Shown here piece by piece: positions 42,962 to 51,708 of a DNA stretch of 64,000 nucleotides. A model generated the notes under the pieces. The model ran no database searches and was not told where the DNA came from. It worked only from the letters and a program-made list of their open reading frames with translations. The stretch is taken from NCBI RefSeq assembly GCF_002251365.1, contig NZ_NPJH01000091.1, forward strand, positions 28,812 through 92,811, written 5' to 3'. Made by a program: the position numbers and the translations under genes. This stretch comes from Prevotella sp. P3-122. GTDB lineage: Bacteria > Bacteroidota > Bacteroidia > Bacteroidales > Bacteroidaceae. Numbering within the stretch: position 1 is the first letter of the stretch; each line of letters begins with the position of its first letter.

Positions 42962-44338
42962 ATGGATAATAGGAAAGCTACATTAGAATTGGGTACTAAG
43001 CCGGTTGGCCGCCTGCTCGTGCAGTATGCTGTGCCGGCAATCATAGCCATGACAGCATCGTCCCTATATAATATGGTAGACTCCATATTCATAGGACAGG
43101 GTGTTGGCGCCATGGCCATATCAGGACTCGCCATCACCTTCCCCTTCATGAACCTTTCGGCAGCCTTCGGAGCAGCCATAGGAGTGGGAGCGTCGACGTT
43201 GATGTCGGTGAAGCTCGGGCAGAAGGATTATAAGACAGCACAGAATATCCTTGGCAACACCATTACGCTGAATGTCATTATCGGATTTCTTTTCTGCATC
43301 GTGTGCATGCTGTTCCTCGATCCCATATTGCGCTTCTTCGGTGCCAGCGACCAGACAATAGTCTATGCCCGCGACTATATGGAGGTGATATTGGCAGGCA
43401 ACGCCATTACGCATCTTTACTTTGGCATGAACGCCTGCCTGCGTGCGGCCAGCAAGCCCCGTCATGCCATGTATGCCACTATTTTCACGGTGGTGCTCAA
43501 CAGCATACTCGACCCTCTGTTCATATGGCCGCTCGGACTTGGCATACGTGGAGCGGCATACGCAACGATATTGGCGCAGCTGACGGCTCTGATGTGGCAA
43601 TTCTGGATTTTCAGCAACAGGCGTGAGCTGCTGCATCTGAAGAAAGGCATTTACAAGCCTCGGGCTGATCTGGTGAGGAATATCATAGGTATAGGAATAT
43701 CTCCGTTCTCCATGAATGCCTGTGCCTGCGTGGTGGTGATATTCATCAACAATCAGCTTGTGAAGTATGGCGGTGACATGGCGGTAGGAGCCTACGGCAT
43801 AGCAAACCGCATAGCCTTTGTCTTTGTGATGTTCGTTATGGGTGTCAATCAGGGCATGCAGCCAATAGCGGGCTACAATTATGGTGCGCAGCGGCTTGAC
43901 CGCATGATGCAGGTGGTTAAGCAGTCCATAATTGCTGCTACAACCATCATGGTAACGGGATGGCTTCTTGCGGTATTTGCACCATACCATTGTGTGCGAC
44001 TGTTCACTTCTGACGAGCAGCTTCTTTCAATGAGCATCGACGGTCTGCGCATACTTACAATAATGTTCCCCATAGTGGGATATCAGATGGTGATAACCAA
44101 TTTCTTCCAGTGCATAGGCAAGGTGCGCATAAGCATCTTCCTGTCCATGTCACGCCAGCTGCTGTTCCTGTTGCCGCTGCTTGTGGTTTTGCCATTGTTT
44201 TTCGGACTCAACGGAGTGTGGGCTTCGCTGCCAGCCTCCGACTTCATATCCTCGCTTGTTACTGCATGGATAATGATTGTGTACATGCGGAAGTTCAAAC
44301 GCCAACATAATGAGATTGCAAATGGAAGACAACTGTAA
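42962..44338 (+). CDS. MATE family efflux transporter
   Basis: 458 residues from MDNRKATLELGTKPVGRLLV, chosen for the GGAG at the right distance upstream. Twelve helices in two MatE repeats: AIIAMTASSLYNMVDSIFIG and AISGLAITFPFMNLSAAFGA in the first; FSMNACACVVVIFINNQLVK and FVMGVNQGMQPIAGYNYGAQ in the second. Such carriers export drugs or metabolites using H+ or Na+. It is the first gene of an operon with a kinase-like gene and a phosphoesterase. Confidence 0.93.
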   Translation: MDNRKATLELGTKPVGRLLVQYAVPAIIAMTASSLYNMVDSIFIGQGVGAMAISGLAITFPFMNLSAAFGAAIGVGASTLMSVKLGQKDYKTAQNILGNTITLNVIIGFLFCIVCMLFLDPILRFFGASDQTIVYARDYMEVILAGNAITHLYFGMNACLRAASKPRHAMYATIFTVVLNSILDPLFIWPLGLGIRGAAYATILAQLTALMWQFWIFSNRRELLHLKKGIYKPRADLVRNIIGIGISPFSMNACACVVVIFINNQLVKYGGDMAVGAYGIANRIAFVFVMFVMGVNQGMQPIAGYNYGAQRLDRMMQVVKQSIIAATTIMVTGWLLAVFAPYHCVRLFTSDEQLLSMSIDGLRILTIMFPIVGYQMVITNFFQCIGKVRISIFLSMSRQLLFLLPLLVVLPLFFGLNGVWASLPASDFISSLVTAWIMIVYMRKFKRQHNEIANGRQL

Positions 44339-44984
44339 TAGGACCTTGCCAATGGTCATCAACATAGGACGCCAGATTGGTAGTGGCGGAAGAATTGTGG
44401 CACGAATGCTTGCAGACGAGTTCGGATGCAGTTTCTACGACAGGGAATTGCTGAATCTCGCTGCACGCGAGAGTGGTTTCTCGGAGAAGTTCTTCGAGCA
44501 GACCGATGAGCACAAGGGCTTCCTGAAATCACTTTTTCACATTAACACTTCATTTTTTGGCGATACGGACATCTACCGCAACAACTTCTCAGAGGAGGGA
44601 CTCTTCCTGTTCCAGAGTGAGGCTATAAGGAAAGCTGCCGACAACGGTCCATGTGTGTTTGTGGGACGTTGCGCCGACTATGTGCTCCGTGACCGCAAGG
44701 ATACCGTCAGCATCTTTGTCACAGCCCGTCTTGACCACAGGATACAGAGGGTGTGCCAAAGGCTTGGCTGCGACAGGGCTACAGCCAGGAAGATTATAGG
44801 CGAGAAGGAGGATCAGAGAGCCAGGTACTATAATTACTACACGGGCAAGAAGTGGGGACATGCGTCGAGCTATGATCTGTGTGTAGACTCCAGCCTGCTC
44901 GGTGTGGAGGCAACAGCACGCTTCGTAGCAGATTTTGTAAGAAGAAGATTCGGAATGACAGACTGTAAGGCTGACGAAAGATGA
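44322..44984 (+). CDS. Cytidylate kinase-like protein
   Basis: About 220 residues from MEDNCNRTLPMVINIGRQIG; starts at 44310 and 44352 are possible. The P-loop region is INIGRQIGSGGRIVARMLAD, followed by YDRELLNLAARESGFSEKF, PCVFVGRCADYVLRDRKDTV and EKEDQRARYYNYYTGKKWGH. This matches the AAA/cytidylate kinase-like group (PF13189) and differs from the true cmk at 8.6 kb. Its substrate is unknown. It overlaps the MATE gene by 17 bases and the phosphoesterase by 4, so the three are coupled. Confidence 0.85.
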   Translation: MEDNCNRTLPMVINIGRQIGSGGRIVARMLADEFGCSFYDRELLNLAARESGFSEKFFEQTDEHKGFLKSLFHINTSFFGDTDIYRNNFSEEGLFLFQSEAIRKAADNGPCVFVGRCADYVLRDRKDTVSIFVTARLDHRIQRVCQRLGCDRATARKIIGEKEDQRARYYNYYTGKKWGHASSYDLCVDSSLLGVEATARFVADFVRRRFGMTDCKADER

Positions 44985-45487
44985 GAAAGATTGGTATTAT
45001 CAGCGATACCCACAGCTACTGGGATGATAAGTACGCATACTATTTCAAGGACTGCGACGAGATATGGCATGCTGGTGACATTGGCTCTACTGAGGTTGCC
45101 GACAAACTACGCGAGGTGGCACCGTTGAGAGCAGTATGTGGCAACTGCGACGGAGGCGACCTTAGGAGAATGTTCCCCGAGGTGCTCAGATGGAAGTGCG
45201 AGGACGTAGACGTGCTGATGAAGCACATTGGTGGTTATCCCGGCAACTACGACCGCAGCATCGTAGGGCAGTTGTATGCCTCGCCACCGCAACTCTTCAT
45301 AGCCGGACACTCCCACATACTGAAGGTGAAGTTCGACAAGACTCTGAACCTTCTTAACATAAATCCGGGAGCAGCCGGGCTGATGGGGTGGCATAAGGAA
45401 AGAACTTTAATAAGATTAACCATCGAAGGCAATAAATTTGCTGATTGCGAGGTTATTACTATAGGTGAGAACAAAAACATACTTTAA
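44981..45487 (+). CDS. YfcE/MJ0936-type metallophosphoesterase
   Basis: A 168-residue protein with the calcineurin-type metal sites: GIISDTHSYWD, IWHAGDIGS, VCGNCDGGDLRRMFP, and LFIAGHSHILKVKFDK with NINPGAAGL. The family hydrolyses phosphodiesters or nucleotide analogues with Mn2+; the in vivo substrate is unknown. It is the third gene of the MATE operon and ends 9 bases before rfbB, so it may share a transcript with it. Confidence 0.92.
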   Translation: MRKIGIISDTHSYWDDKYAYYFKDCDEIWHAGDIGSTEVADKLREVAPLRAVCGNCDGGDLRRMFPEVLRWKCEDVDVLMKHIGGYPGNYDRSIVGQLYASPPQLFIAGHSHILKVKFDKTLNLLNINPGAAGLMGWHKERTLIRLTIEGNKFADCEVITIGENKNIL

Positions 45488-45496
45488 TATACATTT

Positions 45497-46627
45497 ATGA
45501 GGACAATTGTTATTACAGGCGGAGCAGGATTTATAGGCAGTCACGTAGTGCGCCTATTCGTGAACAAATATCCAGATTACCGTATCATCAACCTTGACAA
45601 GCTTACGTATGCTGGTAACCTTGCCAACCTCAAGGACATCGAGAATCGTCCAAACTATAAGTTCGTTAAGATGGACATCTGTGATTTCGATGCTTTCTAC
45701 AAGTTGATGCAGGATGAGCATGTCGACGGCATCATACACCTTGCTGCCGAGAGCCACGTGGACCGCAGCATCAAGGACCCGTTTACTTTTGCCCGAACCA
45801 ATGTAATGGGTACCCTGTCGCTATTGCAGGCTGCCAAACTTTACTGGGAGTCACTGCCAGAGAAATATGAGGGCAAGCGTTTCTACCATATCTCTACCGA
45901 TGAGGTGTATGGCGCCTTGCAGATGACACACCCCGAGGGCATAGAGCCGCCGTTCACTACCAAGGCATCCTCAGCAAAGCATCATGAGGCATACGGCGAG
46001 GATTTCTTCCTTGAGACTACAAAATACAATCCTCACTCTCCATATTCTGCTTCAAAGGCAGGAAGTGACCATTTTGTGAGGGCGTTCCACGATACCTACG
46101 GAATGCCGACCATCGTCACCAACTGCTCAAACAACTATGGACCATACCAGTTTCCAGAGAAGCTTATCCCATTATTTATCAACAATATACGCCACCGTAA
46201 GCCATTGCCAGTATATGGCAAGGGAGAGAACGTCCGTGACTGGCTGTTCGTTGAGGACCACGCACGGGCCATAGACCTTATCTTCCATGAGGGAAAGGTG
46301 GCTGAGACATATAATATAGGTGGCTTCAACGAGTGGAAGAACATCGACATCATAAAGGTGGTTATCAATACCGTCGACCGTCTGTTGGGACGCAAGGAGG
46401 GAGAGGACCTCGACCTCATTACCTTCGTCACCGACCGCCTTGGACATGACGCACGCTATGCCATCGACTCCACAAAGTTGCAGCGTGAGCTGGGATGGGA
46501 ACCAAGCCTGCAGTTCGAGGAGGGAATAGAGAAAACCGTACGCTGGTACCTCGACAATCAGGAATGGCTCGACAATGTCACCAGCGGCGACTATCAGAAG
46601 TATTACGACAATATGTACAATAACTGA
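45497..46627 (+). CDS. rfbB: dTDP-glucose 4,6-dehydratase
   Basis: A 376-residue protein. The NAD-binding motif TGGAGFIGSHVVRLFVNKYP opens it; HLAAESHVDRSIKDPFTFAR and the STDEVYGALQ active-site loop follow. Catalytic YSASKAGSDHFVRAF holds the YxxxK pair; NCSNNYGPYQFPEKLIPLFI and RDWLFVEDHARAIDLIFHEG are typical. A short insert (EDFFLETTKYNPHS) is seen in Bacteroidales homologues. It makes dTDP-4-keto-6-deoxyglucose, the branch point for rhamnose and 3-amino sugars. The genes at 47.9-50.4 kb would use the product. Confidence 0.95.
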   Translation: MRTIVITGGAGFIGSHVVRLFVNKYPDYRIINLDKLTYAGNLANLKDIENRPNYKFVKMDICDFDAFYKLMQDEHVDGIIHLAAESHVDRSIKDPFTFARTNVMGTLSLLQAAKLYWESLPEKYEGKRFYHISTDEVYGALQMTHPEGIEPPFTTKASSAKHHEAYGEDFFLETTKYNPHSPYSASKAGSDHFVRAFHDTYGMPTIVTNCSNNYGPYQFPEKLIPLFINNIRHRKPLPVYGKGENVRDWLFVEDHARAIDLIFHEGKVAETYNIGGFNEWKNIDIIKVVINTVDRLLGRKEGEDLDLITFVTDRLGHDARYAIDSTKLQRELGWEPSLQFEEGIEKTVRWYLDNQEWLDNVTSGDYQKYYDNMYNN

Positions 46628-46628
46628 A

Positions 46629-46765
46629 GTTATGGCAGGAAGTTATGACAGGAAGTTATGACAGGAAGTTATGAGGAACCATTACATTTGTGCGCTTATT
46701 CATTTGGCCCATTTAACTCCTCCTTATAACTTCCCATTTAAATCCTCCTCATAACACCCCAAAAT
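46629..46765. repeat. Short 13-bp tandem repeats and inverted copies
   Basis: GTTATGACAGGAA-like units start at 46629, 46642, 46655 and 46668 (13-bp period, last unit degenerate). Complementary stretches (CTTATAACTTCC near 46729 and CTCATAAC near 46752) could fold back on them. They occupy the gap between rfbB and purT. They resemble the slipped repeats at 54 kb. Confidence 0.75.
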
Positions 46766-46773
46766 ATAAATAT

Positions 46774-47955
46774 ATGAAAAAGATATTGCTTTTAGGTTCA
46801 GGTGAGCTGGGCCGTGAATTTGTTATTGCAGCAAAGCGCGCCGGACAGTATGTCGTGGCTTGCGACCGTTATGATAATGCTCCAGCTATGCAGGTGGCTG
46901 ACGAGAGAGAGGTGTTCTCCATGCTCGATGGAGATGCGCTTGAGGCAGTGGTCAGGAAACACCGCCCCGACATAATCGTCCCAGAAATAGAGGCCATACG
47001 CACCGAGCGCCTCTTCGATTTCGAGAAAGAGGGCATACAGGTGGTGCCGAGCGCAAAGGCCGTCAACTACACCATGAACCGCAGGGCCATCCGTGACCTT
47101 GCTTCCCGTGAGCTTGGACTGCGCACGGCAAAGTATTTCTATGCCAAGACATTTGAGGAGTTCAAGAAGGCTGCCGACGAAATTGGCTTCCCCTGTGTTG
47201 TGAAGCCGCTGATGTCGTCGAGCGGTCACGGACAAAGCTATGTCCACAACGACGATGAGCTGCAGCAGGCTTTTAATGAAGCCATGGAGGGCAGTCGCGG
47301 AGATGTCAGGGAAGTGATAATCGAGGAATTTATAGACTTCGAGTCGGAGTTCACACTCTTGACGGTGACTCAGAAAAATGGCCCGACATTGTTCTGCCCG
47401 CCTATAGGACACGTGCAGAAGGGTGGCGACTATCGTGAGAGCTGGCAACCTTACGCTATCAGCGACGAGGCACTCAAGGAGGCTGAGCACATGGCCGACG
47501 AGGTTACGAAGGCACTGACGGGCTATGGCATATGGGGAGTGGAGTTCTTCCTTACTAAACAGGGCGAGGTCATCTTCAGCGAGTTGTCACCACGTCCCCA
47601 TGACACTGGAATGGTGACGCTGGGACATACCACCAATCTCAGCGAGTTTGAGCTGCATCTGCGCGCTGTGCTCGGATTGCCTATTGCGGGCATACACCTT
47701 GAGCATTATGGATGCTCTGCTGTGGTGCTCTCACCAGTAGAATCGGACAAGCCGCTCAACTATAACCTCTGCGACGCTCTGACTGAGGACTATACCCGTG
47801 TGCGCATCTTCGGCAAGCCCGAGGCTCATGTGGGACGTCGCATGGGTGTTGTCCTGTGCTATGGCGACAAGGGATGCGACCTTGAGGCTCTGCGTGGCAA
47901 GGCCAAGAGGCTTGCCGCTACTGTCCTCGGCACAGATCCATATATGAAGAAGTAA
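46774..47955 (+). CDS. purT: Formate-dependent phosphoribosylglycinamide formyltransferase
   Basis: A 393-residue ATP-grasp enzyme. N-terminal Rossmann part: [20 protein letters not shown] and [20 protein letters not shown]-grasp parts: [54 protein letters not shown] and [15 protein letters not shown]. It makes formyl-GAR from GAR, formate and ATP in purine synthesis. It lies between sugar-nucleotide genes, to which it is not metabolically linked. Starts at the clear ATG after CCAAAATATAAATAT. Confidence 0.95.
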   Translation: MKKILLLGSGELGREFVIAAKRAGQYVVACDRYDNAPAMQVADEREVFSMLDGDALEAVVRKHRPDIIVPEIEAIRTERLFDFEKEGIQVVPSAKAVNYTMNRRAIRDLASRELGLRTAKYFYAKTFEEFKKAADEIGFPCVVKPLMSSSGHGQSYVHNDDELQQAFNEAMEGSRGDVREVIIEEFIDFESEFTLLTVTQKNGPTLFCPPIGHVQKGGDYRESWQPYAISDEALKEAEHMADEVTKALTGYGIWGVEFFLTKQGEVIFSELSPRPHDTGMVTLGHTTNLSEFELHLRAVLGLPIAGIHLEHYGCSAVVLSPVESDKPLNYNLCDALTEDYTRVRIFGKPEAHVGRRMGVVLCYGDKGCDLEALRGKAKRLAATVLGTDPYMKK

Positions 47956-47982
47956 AAAAACAACTACAATATCCTTACCATC

Positions 47983-48396
47983 ATGCTTGGCACCATTATC
48001 GATTTACCCAAAGTATGCGACCCCAGAGGAAACCTCACTGTAGCCGAACAGCTCAGCAATGTTCCCTTCGAGGTCAGCAGGGTGTATTGGGTATATGATG
48101 TACCGGGGGGAGAGAGCCGTGGAGGACATGCTCACAAACATTGCCAGGAGTTTATCATTGCCCTGAGCGGCTCGTTCACCGTTACGCTCGATGATGGAAA
48201 GGGAAACAAACAAGAGTACCATCTGAACCATCCATGGCAGGGACTGCTTGTCGGTACGGGCGTGTGGCGCACGCTGGAAGACTTCTCCTCGGGGGCCGTG
48301 TGTCTCGTCCTTGCCTCAGAGCTTTTCGACGAAGCCGACTATATACGCGACTACGACGACTTCCTTGAATACTGCAACGACAATTCCCATGATTGA
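47983..48396 (+). CDS. FdtA/WxcM-like dTDP-4-keto-6-deoxyhexose isomerase (cupin)
   Basis: A 137-residue RmlC-like cupin. Signature: LPKVCDPRGNLTVAEQLSNV, SRVYWVYDVPGGESRGGHAH with the metal/active-site His, KHCQEFIIALSGSFTVTLDD and LVGTGVWRTLEDFSSGAVCL. In related pathways it converts dTDP-4-keto-6-deoxyglucose to the 3-keto form for a 3-amino sugar. The substrate would come from RfbB, and the aminotransferase at 49.3 kb would act next. The exact sugar (Fuc3N or Qui3N type) is not determined. Confidence 0.85.
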   Translation: MLGTIIDLPKVCDPRGNLTVAEQLSNVPFEVSRVYWVYDVPGGESRGGHAHKHCQEFIIALSGSFTVTLDDGKGNKQEYHLNHPWQGLLVGTGVWRTLEDFSSGAVCLVLASELFDEADYIRDYDDFLEYCNDNSHD

Positions 48397-49327
48397 AGCT
48401 GAGATATACACTCCTGCCATGCACGACGAGTGGAACAGCTTTGTGGCACGCGCCCGCAATGCCACTTTCCTCTTCGACCGCCGTTACATGGACTATCATG
48501 CTGACCGTTTCACAGACCATTCCATAGTGTTCCGCCGCAAGGGACACTTGGCTGCCCTGTTGCCTCTGAATATTGATGGCGACACTGTATGGTCGCATCA
48601 GGGGCTTACCTATGGCGGGCTTCTCATTGATAACAAAACCAGCGTGGAAGATGTCTTGCAGATGTTTGCACTTGCAAACAACCTGCTTCGGGAGAGTGGC
48701 ATTCGCAGAGTAGTATACAAGGCAATACCCTGGATATACCATCTGTTACCGTCTGAGGAAGACCTGTATGCCATCACTTGGCAATGCAAGGCCAGGCTGC
48801 TGTCGCGCGACATATCCTCGACAATAGACCTGACGGCACGGCCACGCTTTGCGGAGTCACGTAAGTCAGGTGTCCGCAAGGCTCTTGCAGCCGGTATAAC
48901 GATAGAGGAGAGTAGCGATATTGATGCCTTTTGGAGGGTTCTGGAGCAGAACCTCGGTTTACGCTATAATGCCCATCCTGTGCATACAGCCTCTGAGATG
49001 AAGCTGCTCATGTCCCGCTTCCCATCCAATATCCGCTTGCATGTGGCAAAGCTCGACGGCACTGTCGTTGGTGGCACTGTCGTCTATCTAATGGCGGGCA
49101 TTGCCCATACGCAGTATATCTCTGCCTCCGCAGAGGGTAAGGCTCACGGAGCACTCGACCTTCTTTTCCATCACATCATCAACAACGACTACGCCCATTG
49201 CCGCTACTTCGACTTCGGTAAGTCTACCGAGCAGGGTGGTGCCTACCTCAATGCCCCGCTGATATTCCAGAAACAGGGCTTCGGCGGACGGGGCGTATGC
49301 TATGACTCTTACGAATGGGAACTATGA
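48389..49327 (+). CDS. GNAT/FemAB-like acyltransferase of the sugar cluster
   Basis: 312 residues from MIEAEIYTPAMHDEWNSFVA; the start overlaps the previous stop (ATGATTGA). N-terminal half: FLFDRRYMDYHADRFTDHSI and LLPLNIDGDTVWSHQGLTYG. The C-terminal half is a GNAT fold: FPSNIRLHVAKLDGTVVGGT, AGIAHTQYISASAEGKAHGA and FDFGKSTEQGGAYLNAPLIF. Homologues are often annotated as GNAT or peptidoglycan bridge-like transferases in polysaccharide loci. It may acylate the amino sugar but differs from the hexapeptide acetyltransferase (FdtC) usually found here. Inference. Confidence 0.75.
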   Translation: MIEAEIYTPAMHDEWNSFVARARNATFLFDRRYMDYHADRFTDHSIVFRRKGHLAALLPLNIDGDTVWSHQGLTYGGLLIDNKTSVEDVLQMFALANNLLRESGIRRVVYKAIPWIYHLLPSEEDLYAITWQCKARLLSRDISSTIDLTARPRFAESRKSGVRKALAAGITIEESSDIDAFWRVLEQNLGLRYNAHPVHTASEMKLLMSRFPSNIRLHVAKLDGTVVGGTVVYLMAGIAHTQYISASAEGKAHGALDLLFHHIINNDYAHCRYFDFGKSTEQGGAYLNAPLIFQKQGFGGRGVCYDSYEWEL

Positions 49328-50424
49328 CTATCAAATACCTCGACCTGAAGCGCATTAACGATATGCATGCAGACGAAATCCGTCAGGCTGTCACCGCCGT
49401 CATAGATAGCGGATGGTACCTGCAGGGGGAAGCAGTCTCACGCTTCGAGCATGATTACGCCGCATTTGTCGGTACCCGCCATTGCGTGACATGCGGCAAT
49501 GGCCTTGATGCCCTGCGGCTCATCATGCGCGGCTATATGGAATTGGGGAAATTGTCCCAAGGCGATGAGGTGATAGTGCCTGCCAACACCTACATAGCGA
49601 CAATCCTTGCCATCACCGACTGTGGCCTTGTGCCCGTACTTGTGGAGCCGAGAATTGACACTCTGCTCATCGATGACAGCATTATTGAGGAGCGGCTGTC
49701 GCCGAAAACACGTGCTGTGATGCTTGTGCATCTTTATGGACGATGCAGCATGACTGCCCGTATAGCAGCCATCTGCCGACGCCATGGCCTGTTGCTCTTT
49801 GAGGATAATGCACAAGCCCATGGCTGCATGTTCGGGGGAAGGCGTACAGGCTCGCTGGGCAATGCCGCAGCCCATAGTTTCTATCCGGGCAAGAACCTTG
49901 GGGCACTTGGCGATGCTGGTGCCGTGACTACAGACGACAGCCAGCTTGCAGAAGTTGTAAGGGCTGTTGCCAACTATGGCTCTTCACGAAAATATGTATT
50001 TGACTATCAGGGACTCAACAGCCGCATGGATGAGATACAGGCTGCCGTACTTGCCGTAAAGCTAAGATACCTTGATAGTGACAATGCCCGTAGGAAGGCT
50101 ATCGCCCAGTATTATGACGACACTATCCGAGTGGACGGGGTCTGCACCGTACCTTTCCGCAATGCTGATAATGTGGTGCATATCTATCCTGTATTGTGCG
50201 ATGACCGCGATGCCTTGCGCGAGCATCTTTCCAACCGGGGCATAGGCACCGTCATCCATTATCCCATACCTCCTCACAGGCAGCGTTGCTACAGTCAATG
50301 GAACCATCTGTCGTTCCCCATAACTGAGAGCATCCATTTGCGTGAGCTCAGTCTTCCGTGTCATCAGGCCATGACCGATGCCGAGGTAGAATCTGTTGCC
50401 GATGCCGTAAAACAAGCATATTAG
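49324..50424 (+). CDS. DegT/DnrJ/EryC1/StrS sugar aminotransferase (FdtB-like)
   Basis: 366 residues from MTIKYLDLKRINDMHADEIR; the start overlaps the previous stop by 4 bases. PLP enzyme signature: HCVTCGNGLDALRLIMRGYM, VIVPANTYIATILAITDCGL, FEDNAQAHGCMFGGRRTGSL, and AHSFYPGKNLGALGDAGAV with the Schiff-base Lys. The family converts keto-sugar nucleotides to amino sugars; next to an FdtA-like isomerase it should act on C3. With RfbB the path to a dTDP-3-amino-3,6-dideoxyhexose is complete except for the glucose-1-phosphate thymidylyltransferase, which is not in the window. Confidence 0.88.
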   Translation: MTIKYLDLKRINDMHADEIRQAVTAVIDSGWYLQGEAVSRFEHDYAAFVGTRHCVTCGNGLDALRLIMRGYMELGKLSQGDEVIVPANTYIATILAITDCGLVPVLVEPRIDTLLIDDSIIEERLSPKTRAVMLVHLYGRCSMTARIAAICRRHGLLLFEDNAQAHGCMFGGRRTGSLGNAAAHSFYPGKNLGALGDAGAVTTDDSQLAEVVRAVANYGSSRKYVFDYQGLNSRMDEIQAAVLAVKLRYLDSDNARRKAIAQYYDDTIRVDGVCTVPFRNADNVVHIYPVLCDDRDALREHLSNRGIGTVIHYPIPPHRQRCYSQWNHLSFPITESIHLRELSLPCHQAMTDAEVESVADAVKQAY

Positions 50425-50457
50425 TCCGCAACACAAATGCAAACACATAGCTCTCGT

Positions 50458-50712
50458 ATGTTATATATAAAAAATGTGATTGATCCGAAGGATATTGGCA
50501 AGGTGCTTCCCTGGGTACATATCGCCATTAGCAACGCCAAGACGCAGCTGGCCGACATGCACCACGGTATTAAGCCGGAGTTCTTGAAAGAGTACCTGAA
50601 CGAGTTCTGCTACAATTTCAACCGCCGCTATTTCGGTGAAGACTTGTTTGACCGTCTTGTTATGATAGCAACTTCATATCGTACAGACTTTGAACATAGG
50701 ATATATAAATAG
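50458..50712 (+). pseudogene. C-terminal remnant of an IS1595-type transposase
   Basis: 84 residues resemble the C-terminus of ISXO2/IS1595 transposases: VLPWVHIAISNAKTQLADMH, FLKEYLNEFCYNFNRRYFGE and LFDRLVMIATSYRTDF. The N-terminal about 200 residues and the DDE/N catalytic positions are missing, so it cannot be active. An ATG at 50437 extends it by 7 unrelated residues. It sits at the border between the sugar genes and the AT-rich KilA-N gene and marks past insertion. Confidence 0.8.
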
Positions 50713-50737
50713 GAATACAATATAATTGATAATACGT

Positions 50738-51616
50738 ATGGTAAAGACAAGAAAACTGTCAGTCCTTTCTACGGAGATTTCCGTTGTAACTGGTAGTAAC
50801 AACGATGATTTTATCTGTTTGACAGATATGGTAAAAGCCTCTGATGATGAAAGTCGGGCTGCGGACATTATAAAGAACTGGATTCGCAATAGAGCGACTA
50901 TAGAATTTCTTGGTGCATGGGAAATGATGTATAATCCGAATTTTAAAGTGGTCAAATTCGACCACTTTAGAAAATCCGCTGGCCTACCTACATTTACAAT
51001 GAGTGTAACAAATTGGGTTGAAGATACTAATGCCATTGGAATCTATTCTAAATCAGGAAGGTATGGAGGAACTTACGCCCATAAGGATATTGCTTTTGAA
51101 TTTGGTGCCGCTATTAGTCCCATGTTCAAACTATACCTTATTAAAGACTATCAACGCCTAAAGGAAGAAGAAAGTAACCCTTCATTATTGCAATGGCAAG
51201 CAAAGCGGTTCCTAACGAAAGCAAATTATACAATACATACAGATGCAATTCAGTCAAAACTAAAACATCTGGGATATAAACGTGCAAAAGAAGTGCTTGT
51301 TTACGCACAAGAGGCTGACATGCTCAATATGGTAGTGTTTGGTTGTACTGCAAAAGAATGGGAACAGCAGAACCCACAATTAGCCAAGAAAAGAATGAAT
51401 ATACGTGAAACAGCTTCTATCGCGCAACTTCTTATTCTTGCAAACCTCGAAACGATTAATGCAGAATTGATTAAACGTAACATTCTCCGTGCGGATAGAT
51501 TTCGTACATTGTTAAAAATAGCAGAGGAACAGATGAAGACATTAAAAGAAAGAGACATTGAGCATCAATTCCGCAAACAATTTCCAGAAAATAATGTTGG
51601 CAAACTCTTAGAATAA
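50738..51616 (+). CDS. KilA-N domain protein
   Basis: 292 residues from MVKTRKLSVLSTEISVVTGS. The N-terminal KilA-N DNA-binding domain (about 15-130) has ICLTDMVKASDDESRAADII, KNWIRNRATIEFLGAWEMMY and GTYAHKDIAFEFGAAISPMF with the YAH(K) start of the family's helix. The C-terminal half is a helical region of unknown role (AKRFLTKANYTIHTDAIQSK and on). It is distinctly AT-richer than the sugar genes before it and follows a transposase remnant, which suggests transfer. KilA-N proteins occur in phages and mobile elements. Confidence 0.85.
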   Translation: MVKTRKLSVLSTEISVVTGSNNDDFICLTDMVKASDDESRAADIIKNWIRNRATIEFLGAWEMMYNPNFKVVKFDHFRKSAGLPTFTMSVTNWVEDTNAIGIYSKSGRYGGTYAHKDIAFEFGAAISPMFKLYLIKDYQRLKEEESNPSLLQWQAKRFLTKANYTIHTDAIQSKLKHLGYKRAKEVLVYAQEADMLNMVVFGCTAKEWEQQNPQLAKKRMNIRETASIAQLLILANLETINAELIKRNILRADRFRTLLKIAEEQMKTLKERDIEHQFRKQFPENNVGKLLE

Positions 51617-51708
51617 ATATCATGGGTAATATCAGTAGCATCGCCCTGAACCAAAGGTCGCCGGCTGCAAGGAAAGGCAAAGGGCAAAAGCGTTATATGT
51701 CCTGCTGT

